Positions 6,590 to 14,229 of a stretch of 18,551 nucleotides of DNA are shown here, in pieces (position 1 is the stretch's first letter; every line of letters begins with the position of its first letter). A program made the position numbers and the translations under genes. Source of the stretch: WHUA01 sp964585785 (lineage in GTDB: Bacteria; Pseudomonadota; Alphaproteobacteria; UBA8366); the NCBI GenBank assembly GCA_964585785.1, contig CAZPFL010000095.1, forward strand, positions 1-18,551. Direction: 5' to 3'. The notes under the pieces are model-generated. The model was not told where the DNA came from. It was given only the letters and a program-made list of their open reading frames with translations, and ran no database searches.

Positions 6590-8530
6590 TTACGCTGCTT
6601 CGAGATTTCGGTTGATCGCCCAGGCGAGCTCTTCTCTGCGATAGGGCTTCATCAGCAGCTCGTTGCTGATCTTGCCGGCATTCTTCCAACGGGATTCGTC
6701 GGAAGGCCGCGCCGTGAAGCCGGAGGTGAGAACGACCGGCAGGCCCGGATATTCCCGCGACAGCACGTTCGCGAGGCCGATGCCGTCGATCTCGCCCGGC
6801 ATGATGACGTCGGAAAAGACGAGATCGACTTTCTGGCCGCTTTTCAGCATTTCGAGCGCGCACGCCGCGTTTTCCGCTTCGAGCACCTGGTAGCCGAGCT
6901 CGGTGAGCTGCCGCTTGGCGATGCGGCGCATGCCTTCGTTGTCTTCGACGACGAGCACCGTCTGGCCGTGGCCGCGCGGCTCCTCCGCCGGGCGGACGGG
7001 CTTCGTCGCTTCCTTGGCGTTGCTCTTGTCGCGCGGCAGATAGAGTCGCACGGTCGTGCCGTGGCCGACTTCCGAATAGATCGTCACATGGCCGCCGGAC
7101 TGCTTGATGAAGCCGTTCACCATGCTGAGGCCGAGACCGGTCCCCTGCCCCACCTCCTTGGTGGTGAAGAAGGGATCGAACACGCGGCTGAGGATCTCGG
7201 GCGGAATGCCTTCGCCCTCGTCCGTGACGGCGAGCATGACGTAGTCGCCGGGCTGCAGATCCTCGTCCATCATCGCCGCCGTCTCATCGACCGTCACGTT
7301 GCGCGTCTCGAGCGTCAGTCCGCCGCCCTTCGGCATGGCGACGCGCGCGTTGATGCCGAGGTTGAGGATGGCCGTCTCGAGCTGGTTCGGATCGACCAGG
7401 ACCGGCCAGATATGCGCGTTGCAGTGCAGCTCGATCTGGATCCGCTCGCCGAGCGACCGCCGCAATAGCTTGGTCATGCCGGTGAGCGTTTCGTTGATGT
7501 CGATGACCTCCGGCTTGAGCGACTGCCGGCGGGCGAAGGCGAGCAGCCGGCGGTTCAGCTCCTTGCCGCGCAGGCCGGCCTCGAGCGCCTCGTCGACCAG
7601 CTCTTCGGAATCCTTGTTGCCGACCACCATTGCCTTCAGCAGATCCAGGTTGCCGATCAGGATGCCGAGCAGGTTGTTGAAGTCGTGCGCGATACCGCCG
7701 GTGAGGTTGCCCACCGTCTCCATCTTCTGCGCGTGCTGCAGCTTGGCCAGCGTCTGCTTGAGCTGCTCTTCGCGCTGAACCTTGACGCGCAAGGCTTCGC
7801 CCAGCTTGTCCACCGCGTCGTTCAGGTGATGCAGCTCCGAGGAGCCGAAGCGCGTGTCCTTGCGCCCGGAGTCGAGCTTGCCGTCGGCGAAGTCGGTCAC
7901 CCGCATGTTGATGTTGTTCAGCGGCCGGATCGCCAGGTTGTCGACCAGCGCGATGATGATCGCCGCCATCAGGACAATGCCGAGCCCGACGCTGAACTGG
8001 ATGATCAGGGCGTGGCGCTCGATCTCATGGCGCATCGTCGCGAAGTTCCAGACGATGCTGATGCTGCCGAAGACCTCGCCCTCGTAGCTGATCTGCTTGG
8101 AGAAGGTCACCGGATCGACCTTTTCCGGCGCCTTCCGGTTCACCCAGCGCGCCAGGGACTGGCCCTTCTCGTTGGAGATGTTGATCGAGAGCAGATCGGC
8201 TTCCTCGCCGACGACCTGGTTGATGATCGTCTGCAACAGCGGCCCGTCCTCGGAGATCAGCGCCTCCAGCGAGGCCGCGGAGAGCACGTGGAAGGTCTGC
8301 TCGCTCTGCTGGTTCAGCGTCTGGCGCAGATAGTTGGTCTCGAGCTGCTTGACCACCATGCCCGACGCGAAGGCGACGATGAAAACCGCGCCGGCCAAGG
8401 CGATGATGATCTGGCGGCGCAGCGAGAAATGCATCGAGCGGCGCTTGGCCTCGGGGGCGGGCGGCGCGGGCGGCGCCGCCTCATCCATTGCGTTGGTCGT
8501 CATCGTCGTCATCGTCGTCTCCAGGCGCAT
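6590..8530 (-). CDS. Hybrid sensor histidine kinase
   Basis: A 646-residue inner-membrane kinase. An Ala/Pro-rich cytoplasmic N-terminus precedes membrane segment 1 (about 40-60). A periplasmic sensor region of about 110 residues follows, then membrane segment 2 (about 175-197), a HAMP linker (about 198-252), and the HisKA domain with phosphorylated H282 (GGIAHDFNNLLG). The ATPase domain has N394, the G1 box DEGEGI (437-442) and GTGLGLS (463-469). The C-terminal receiver has D530, phosphoacceptor D574 (VFSDVIMPGEIDG) and K628. The N box reads NARVAMPKGG, where NARDAM is usual. The start could be residue 1 or residue 7; both have GGAG nearby. It begins 25 bases after a PhnD-like binding-protein gene, which may deliver its ligand signal. 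Its likely partner is the downstream REC-EAL protein. Confidence 0.95.
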   Translation of the reverse strand: MRLETTMTTMTTNAMDEAAPPAPPAPEAKRRSMHFSLRRQIIIALAGAVFIVAFASGMVVKQLETNYLRQTLNQQSEQTFHVLSAASLEALISEDGPLLQTIINQVVGEEADLLSINISNEKGQSLARWVNRKAPEKVDPVTFSKQISYEGEVFGSISIVWNFATMRHEIERHALIIQFSVGLGIVLMAAIIIALVDNLAIRPLNNINMRVTDFADGKLDSGRKDTRFGSSELHHLNDAVDKLGEALRVKVQREEQLKQTLAKLQHAQKMETVGNLTGGIAHDFNNLLGILIGNLDLLKAMVVGNKDSEELVDEALEAGLRGKELNRRLLAFARRQSLKPEVIDINETLTGMTKLLRRSLGERIQIELHCNAHIWPVLVDPNQLETAILNLGINARVAMPKGGGLTLETRNVTVDETAAMMDEDLQPGDYVMLAVTDEGEGIPPEILSRVFDPFFTTKEVGQGTGLGLSMVNGFIKQSGGHVTIYSEVGHGTTVRLYLPRDKSNAKEATKPVRPAEEPRGHGQTVLVVEDNEGMRRIAKRQLTELGYQVLEAENAACALEMLKSGQKVDLVFSDVIMPGEIDGIGLANVLSREYPGLPVVLTSGFTARPSDESRWKNAGKISNELLMKPYRREELAWAINRNLEAA

Positions 8531-8555
8531 TCAGTCTCCAGGCAGGCCCGCCCGA

Positions 8556-9488
8556 TCACTCATCGCTCGGCCGCGGCATCTTGCCCCGCTTCTTCAGCGA
8601 CCGGCGCTTGTGCGACACGTCGGCCGTCTGCGCGGCGCGAAAGAACATGTAATTGTTCAGCATCGACTCGCGGATGAAGGCGTAATCCTCGTCGCTGCCT
8701 TCGGCCAGGCCATCGGCCTGCAGCTCCTGCAGCCCGTCGTTGTCCGTCAGGGAGAGAAGCGCCCGGCGAAGCTGGTCCTTGATCTCGCCCGGCAGCTTGC
8801 CGCGCGCGATCCAAGGCTTGGTGACGTTCGGGAAGGTGGCGATCGCCCGAATCGGCACGCCGTCCGCGACCTGCTTGCGATAGGTCTCTTCCTTGAGCGC
8901 GCCGGCGTCGAAGCGGCCGCTGCCGACGGCCGCGCCGACCGCGTCATGGCGCCCGAGATATTCGTAGCTGCCGAGGTCGTTCGAGCGGATGTGGTTGCGC
9001 ATCAGGTAGAGCTGCGCGAGGTAGCGGCCGATCGTCGACTCCTCGTTGCCGAAGGCGAAGGACTTGCCGTGGAGCTCTCTGATCGTCTTGATCGGGCTGT
9101 TCTTGCCGACGACGATCACGCCGTTGAAGACCCGTTTGCCTTTGATCGTCTCGACCGCGAGGATCTCGATGTTGTTGTCGGATTCCTTGGCGATGATGTA
9201 GGACGCGGGACCGAAGCGCGAGAAGTCCACCTTGCCGGTGACCAGGTCGTTCATGCCTTCCTGATAGGTTTTCGCCACCTGCATGCGGATCTTGACCGGC
9301 TCGCCGCGGATCTTGCTCATGTTCTTCTCGAGCGCGTTGAGGATCGGCCGGAACTGGCGGACCATGGCGGTCGGCTTGTCCGACGAATACACGCCGAAGG
9401 TCAGCGCGAGATCCGCCTGCGCCGCGGCCGGCCAGATCGCCGCCAGCGCCGGCAGAAGCAAGACTGAGACAATCCGCGTCAGGCGCAT
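8556..9488 (-). CDS. PhnD-type periplasmic substrate-binding protein
   Basis: A 310-residue secreted binding protein of the phosphate/phosphonate (PhnD/SsuA-like) family. The signal peptide is MRLTRIVSVLLLPALAAIWP plus AAAQA, with predicted cleavage after residue 25. The mature protein starts with LALTFGVYSSDKPTAMVRQF and contains LVTGKVDFSRFGPASYIIAK, then LHGKSFAFGNEESTIGRYLA and the hinge segment GRFDAGALKEETYRK. The C-terminus is basic (SHKRRSLKKRGKMPR). The ATG at 9486-9488 has GGGAGGAAA seven bases upstream, so the longer frame to 9581 is rejected. No ABC permease or ATPase is nearby. It is instead followed directly by a sensor kinase, which suggests a sensory rather than a transport role. 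The ligand is unknown; phosphonate or phosphate are family guesses only. Confidence 0.9.
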   Translation of the reverse strand: MRLTRIVSVLLLPALAAIWPAAAQADLALTFGVYSSDKPTAMVRQFRPILNALEKNMSKIRGEPVKIRMQVAKTYQEGMNDLVTGKVDFSRFGPASYIIAKESDNNIEILAVETIKGKRVFNGVIVVGKNSPIKTIRELHGKSFAFGNEESTIGRYLAQLYLMRNHIRSNDLGSYEYLGRHDAVGAAVGSGRFDAGALKEETYRKQVADGVPIRAIATFPNVTKPWIARGKLPGEIKDQLRRALLSLTDNDGLQELQADGLAEGSDEDYAFIRESMLNNYMFFRAAQTADVSHKRRSLKKRGKMPRPSDE

Positions 9489-9610
9489 GCCGTTTCCTCC
9501 CGAAATTCGCTCGCGGTGATTCCACATAGGGATACCGCTTACAGATGAAAGATTGATAAATGTCGTCATGGTCGTTCCCATCTGCGTTGATGTCTTGAGG
9601 GCGTCCTTCC

Positions 9611-12600
9611 TCAGTCGGCGCCGGCCCGCATCGCCTCGGGCAACGAATCATTCGATGCCGGCCGGCCTATACTTTCGGTCGTATTTTCTTCATCGGAATC
9701 ATCTGTTGCGGGTCCCCGCTCGAGAATCTCGACCGTGCCGTCCAGGTTCAGACGCAGCAGGTCGCCGGTCTTCACCCGGTATTCAGCCGCCTTCACGCCG
9801 ATGATGGTCGTGATGTTGTATTCCCGCGCCAGGATCGAGGTATGGCTGAGCCAGCCGCCGACCTCGGTGACGATGCCCTTGAGCCGCGGGAAGACCGGCG
9901 TCCAGCTCGGATGCATGTAACGGGCGACGACGATCTCGCCCTGGCCGACCGACTGGATATCCTGTCCCGACAGCACGCGCGCCCGGCCCACGACCGCCTC
10001 GCTGCCCGCGACCAGGCTGCCGCGCAGCGCGCCGTCCTCGTCGGCGAGGTCGGGCTCGCCGCCGTCGCTCATATCCATCGTTTCCAGCTCGTGCAGCGTG
10101 ATGGCGGTGCCGAGCGGTTTCATCGACGCATAGAAATCGGCCGCCGTCCGGCGCTCGGCGATCAGGCCCTTGAGCGCGTCCATCTCGTCGCCGTGGCGCA
10201 GCTGCGCGATCTCGCCGAGCTCGAGATAGAAGATGCCGCCGTCCAGGTCCAGCCGGCGATCGAGCTCGACAAACATCCGCCGGAGCACGGCGAATTCGCG
10301 CAGCGCGTAGTGCTTGGCCTCTTCCTTCAGGAGCTGGAAGCGCCGCGCGCGCGTGATCGCGATCGAAAGCGTGCCCTCGCCGGGGAGCACGGCGGCGCCT
10401 TTCCCAGGGGCCGGGCTGCCGTTGAGCGAGACCGCGTTGCGGATCAGGCTCTCCATCATCCCGATATCCTCGCGGTAGCGCGGCAGGGACAGCTCGTAAT
10501 CGACCGTCGACCGGTGTCCGAAGACCGACAGGAATTCCTCCGGCGTCGCCCGGCCCTGACGCAGCTGCTGCAGCACGTCCATCGCCTGATGCATGACCGA
10601 GGGCGCGCCCTGCCCCAGCACCGCGCCGGAATTCATCTTGCGCTTGCGCATCGCGCGCTCGGCCATCTTGACGTAGAAGTCGGCGGCGATGTTGATCGTG
10701 TCGACCTGCACATGCGATTCGTGGAAATAGCGTTCGCTGGTGTCCTCGAGCAGCCCGATCAGGTCGCTCGTCGGAATGCGCCCGAAATCCATCGCTTCCA
10801 GCAGCCGAAGCTCGCTCAGATAGGTCGGCAGGAAGTCTTCGCGGAACACGCGCTCGATGTTTTCGGCGGCGCGCGACAGGCGGAAGGACGCGGCCACGCC
10901 GATGCCCTTGCCGCTACGGCGGCGCTGCTCCTGCATGTTGACGTACAGCGCGCCGAAGACCGACACGACCAGCGGATGGCTGTCTTCCTGCACCGCGTAA
11001 GGCACGCCCAGCCCATGGCAGGCGAGATCGACGCTGCCGCCGGGCTTCCAGAGCTCCTCCATGAAGCTGAGGCTGAGCGGCGTCGGGCACGGCAGCAGCT
11101 CCGACAGCTCGTTCTGCGCCAGCACCGTGTCGTCCGCCCCGCAGCCGCGCCCCAGCTCCAACAGGCGATGGCGCTCGCGCTCGAAGACGCCCTTCGCCGT
11201 CACGGCGGGGTTGATGCGCTCCATGGCGGTGATGTTGCGCGCCTGCAGGATGTAGAAGCGTCCCTTGCGATAGGCCCATTCCACGTCCTGCGGCTGGCCG
11301 AACAGGGATTCGATGCGCAGTGCGAGCTCGACCAGCGGCATCAGGTCGACCGGCGGCTCCTCGCCGGAATGCAGGCGGCCGCTCAGTCGCCCGTAGCCAT
11401 AGCTGTGGGCGTTCTCGCTGCCGCTGGCGAGGTTGTCGGCGAGGCCGTTCGTCATCTCGACCAGCAGCGTGCCGCTTTGCGCCGGGTGCTCGGTGAACAG
11501 AATGCCGGCATAGTCCGCGTCGATCATCGTCTGCACGATGACGCCGCCCGCGCTGTCGCCGGTGCCGTAGCCGGCCTCGGCCCCGCGCGCGAAGGACTGG
11601 CGCACCTGCGCGATCGCGTCGAGCAGGCCCTTGCGGTCGATATTGAGCAGAGAGTCGAAGACGCCGGCGTAGCTGAAGCTGTCGCCGTCCTCGCTGGCGC
11701 CCGAGCTGCGCACCGCCATCCGGCCGAGCTTGTGCCGGCGGCAGAGCCGGAACAGCCGCTTCTGCGCCCGCGCATCGAGCTGCGTGGCCGCCCCGTTCGG
11801 CAGGAAAACGCCATGCGGGATGACGATGCCGCGCGGAACCGGGATGCCGGCCTGGATGAGCTCGCCGAGCCGAGCCGCCTTGCGCCCCGTGCCGGGCATG
11901 CGATGCGCGACGTCGAGCGGCGCGATGGCCACCGGCAACGGCTCATCCTGCTCGCGGCGCCGCCGCGCCATCACCGCCCGGATCATCAGGCTCTGCACCA
12001 GCATGAGCAGCAGGCCGAAAATCAGGTAGAGCACGAGCGCCGCCTTCAGCTTGAAGGTGAAGGCGATGAAGCCCGCGCCGGCGAGCATGCGCAGCGCCGC
12101 GAATTTCGCCGAATGCCGGGTGGCCCCGGTCTCGACCTGGAGATAGACCAGCAGGCCGAGCAGGACCGGCAGGATATGAAGCGGGTCGGACACGCCCACG
12201 TCGGCGATCCACAGAAACCGCCCGCTGCCGGATGGCGCCACGTTCGAGACCGCGGAAAACACCACGACGAGGCAGAGGATCTGAATGATCAGCCCGACAA
12301 CGTTGCGTCCCGGCGTCAGCTTGTACGCCCGGTAGAGCGCGTGGACGGCGGCCTTGAGACGCCGCGGCTCGTCGGCGAATTTTTCCCGCAGCTCCTGAAG
12401 CTTGCCCTCGGCCTCCCGCTGCACGATCTGGTCCCGCTCGCCCTTCACGGTGAACGGCAGGAAGGCGAAGCGGAGGATGGCGGCGGCAAGGAAGATCGTC
12501 AGGATCAGATTGCCGATACGGCCGTTGAGCCAGCGCAGCGCCAGGATGACCGGCTGCTGCAGCTTGCCGAGCAGGCTGTGCTCGTTGGCCACCATCCAGC

Positions 12601-13816
12601 GCTCGACATAGGGCGGCTGCTTGACGGTCGGCACGTATTCGCTGGGCACGGTGTAGCGGCCGCGGAAATCGTAGCCGAGGCGGGTCAGCCGGAGGCCCAG
12701 CACCTTCGCGTAGAAGCAGCTGCGCTTGTCGTAGCAAGGCGCGATGATCGGCCGATGCGGCACCTTGGCGAACGCGGTGTCGAGCTCGGCCGAGGTCATT
12801 TTCCGCACCGTCATATTGAGGGCGCCCGGCAGATGGCCGCGCTGGAATTCCTCGGGATAGCGCACGTCGATGAAAAGCGCATGCGCCTCGTCGACGAGGC
12901 GGCGGACGTCGGGCGTGTCCAGCAGGACGGTGTCGTTCGGAAACGGCGGAAGGCCGCGCGCCTCGGATGCCGGAACGCCCGGGTTCCGGGTGATGCTGCG
13001 CCCCTCGGCCATCCATTTCTCGTAACCGCCGATGACGAAACGGCAGTCGATGCCCATCTTGGCGAGGATCTCGCACAGCTCCGAGCTGCGGTTGCCCGAA
13101 TGGCAAAGCAGGATGTTGCGCTTGCCGTTCGCCTTCAGCGCCGCGGCCTGCGCCAGCACGTCGGGATAGCGGATATGGCTGAACTGCGCGAGTCGGCCCG
13201 TCTCCCATTCCTCGGGCTCGCGCACGTCGATCAGATTGACCGGCGAACTGCTGGCCGGCTCGACGCGCTTCAGGCGCAGGATCTCCGCCAGCTGGTCCGT
13301 CGTGATGCCGAGCGGGTGGTTGACCTGGTCGCTGTAATCCAGGGTCTTGAGCGAGGTATCGCCGACGCGCTTGCCCGCCTCCTTCGACGCGCGCAGCAGG
13401 TTGGCGCTCAGGCGCTCCATGCGCGCGTCCGCCGACCACGACCATTGCAGGATGTTGGCGGCCGCCGATCCGAGCAGCAGCAGCCCGAGCACCGCGAGCA
13501 GCCGCCGCGAAACGACGCTGGCCGCCTTGCCGCCGCCGCGCAGGCGGCGGGCCGTGCGCTGGCGCGAGACGAAGGCGCCGCCGACGGCGAGCGTCAGCAG
13601 CCCGAAGATCTGCGCGGTGTTGGAAAAGAAACTGACGACCACGTCCGGCGACGGAATCGCGAGCGCCGGCGTGCTCCCCAGGAGGAAAAGCGCCGCGGCC
13701 GCGATCGCGGCGCGCAAAGCCGGGCCGGCAACGTCACCAGCCGTCCGATGATGCGACGCCGATTCTATCGGGCCGTCGACGGACGAAGGGCAAAAGCGAT
13801 GAAAAATCCCAAACAA
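9611..13816 (-). CDS. Fusion: two rhodaneses + YidC/Oxa1-like core + PEP-synthase-like dikinase
   Basis: A 1401-residue protein. Residues 31-53 look like a signal peptide (ALFLLGSTPALA), followed by membrane segments at about 58-83 and 105-124. Rhodanese 1 (about 192-275) has active-loop CHSGNRS with C238. Rhodanese 2 (about 312-390) has CYDKRSC with C361. A YidC/Oxa1-like domain (about 430-620) keeps the groove arginine (R449 in AAILRFAFLPF), a charged helical hairpin, and LWIADVGVSDPLHILPVLLG, close to E. coli YidC. A PPDK/PEP-synthase ATP-grasp follows (about 640-865: GTGRKAARLGEL, AVRSSGASEDGDSFSYAG, PQDVEWAYRKGRFYILQAR). Next is a RPH-like middle domain (about 900-1230), then a swivel domain (about 1265-1365) with GGWLSHTSILARE and phosphohistidine H1325. 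The PEP-binding barrel is absent. The start is TTG with a poor ribosome binding site; the first in-frame ATG comes only at residue 133, after both leading membrane segments. It is followed 122 bases later by the binding-protein gene. The acceptor is unknown. Confidence 0.88.
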   Translation of the reverse strand: MFGIFHRFCPSSVDGPIESASHHRTAGDVAGPALRAAIAAAALFLLGSTPALAIPSPDVVVSFFSNTAQIFGLLTLAVGGAFVSRQRTARRLRGGGKAASVVSRRLLAVLGLLLLGSAAANILQWSWSADARMERLSANLLRASKEAGKRVGDTSLKTLDYSDQVNHPLGITTDQLAEILRLKRVEPASSSPVNLIDVREPEEWETGRLAQFSHIRYPDVLAQAAALKANGKRNILLCHSGNRSSELCEILAKMGIDCRFVIGGYEKWMAEGRSITRNPGVPASEARGLPPFPNDTVLLDTPDVRRLVDEAHALFIDVRYPEEFQRGHLPGALNMTVRKMTSAELDTAFAKVPHRPIIAPCYDKRSCFYAKVLGLRLTRLGYDFRGRYTVPSEYVPTVKQPPYVERWMVANEHSLLGKLQQPVILALRWLNGRIGNLILTIFLAAAILRFAFLPFTVKGERDQIVQREAEGKLQELREKFADEPRRLKAAVHALYRAYKLTPGRNVVGLIIQILCLVVVFSAVSNVAPSGSGRFLWIADVGVSDPLHILPVLLGLLVYLQVETGATRHSAKFAALRMLAGAGFIAFTFKLKAALVLYLIFGLLLMLVQSLMIRAVMARRRREQDEPLPVAIAPLDVAHRMPGTGRKAARLGELIQAGIPVPRGIVIPHGVFLPNGAATQLDARAQKRLFRLCRRHKLGRMAVRSSGASEDGDSFSYAGVFDSLLNIDRKGLLDAIAQVRQSFARGAEAGYGTGDSAGGVIVQTMIDADYAGILFTEHPAQSGTLLVEMTNGLADNLASGSENAHSYGYGRLSGRLHSGEEPPVDLMPLVELALRIESLFGQPQDVEWAYRKGRFYILQARNITAMERINPAVTAKGVFERERHRLLELGRGCGADDTVLAQNELSELLPCPTPLSLSFMEELWKPGGSVDLACHGLGVPYAVQEDSHPLVVSVFGALYVNMQEQRRRSGKGIGVAASFRLSRAAENIERVFREDFLPTYLSELRLLEAMDFGRIPTSDLIGLLEDTSERYFHESHVQVDTINIAADFYVKMAERAMRKRKMNSGAVLGQGAPSVMHQAMDVLQQLRQGRATPEEFLSVFGHRSTVDYELSLPRYREDIGMMESLIRNAVSLNGSPAPGKGAAVLPGEGTLSIAITRARRFQLLKEEAKHYALREFAVLRRMFVELDRRLDLDGGIFYLELGEIAQLRHGDEMDALKGLIAERRTAADFYASMKPLGTAITLHELETMDMSDGGEPDLADEDGALRGSLVAGSEAVVGRARVLSGQDIQSVGQGEIVVARYMHPSWTPVFPRLKGIVTEVGGWLSHTSILAREYNITTIIGVKAAEYRVKTGDLLRLNLDGTVEILERGPATDDSDEENTTESIGRPASNDSLPEAMRAGAD

Positions 13817-14229
13817 GACACGCAGGTTCCGTTCTTTGTCTTCTTGTCCCCCACCTGCTTCATTCCTCGCTCATTCGGGCGTGCTCTTGGCGGCACGCTG
13901 GACTTGCGACGACTACACCCATACCGTCACAATATTGTAAAATATCTCTAAATTTGTTAATGAAAGCCTAAACATAAAGATCAGTAATATTGATCGTATT
14001 TCATATAGTTTTGGATTTTTTTCTATGATGAATGTCACATTTACTTTAGTAACCTCGCAGGAATTATTTCATGTGTGGCCACAAAATGCCGACAGCAGCG
14101 CCATTTACCCGCCCGTGCCGGCCCGCGCGCTCGTTCCGGAACCGTTAGGAAATCTCGTGCGACGACGGGTGCGGCCGGGCGTGGACGCCGCCCTTTGCGT
14201 TCTCGGTCCGGCCGCCCCATATTTCGAAT
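13817..14229. promoter_or_regulatory. AT-rich divergent intergenic region with dyads
   Basis: About 413 bases between two divergent genes. Bases 13921-14075 are conspicuously AT-rich compared with the window. Symmetric elements seen are the palindrome ACAATATTGT (13929-13938), a related GTAATATTGATC stretch (13984-13995), and AATGTCACATT (14031-14041). The last lies in a CRP/FNR-superfamily-like site, TATGA-N6-TCACA (14024-14039), that matches TGTGA-N6-TCACA at nine of ten positions. A weak TTTACT/ATTATT pair (14040-14045, 14063-14068; 17-base spacer) would place this site near -43 of a plus-strand start. A 70-codon plus frame at 14025-14237 is not supported as a gene. The region probably holds promoters for both the giant gene and kptA. 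Confidence 0.5.

Noticed and set aside
8494..8520. Short tandem repeat of ACGACGATG units at the start of the kinase gene.
   Set aside because: It encodes the MTTMTT N-terminus and is too short to be more than a codon repeat.
7685..9467. Long plus-strand frames opposite the kinase and binding-protein genes.
   Set aside because: They are low-complexity Arg/Asp/Ala/Leu-rich translations antisense to well-supported genes, with no family motifs.
9842..13951. A 1369-codon open frame on the plus strand opposite the giant fusion gene.
   Set aside because: It is the antisense shadow of a GC-rich gene. It has no recognisable domains and is dominated by Arg, Ala, Gln, Asp and His, while the minus-strand frame shows five coherent domains.
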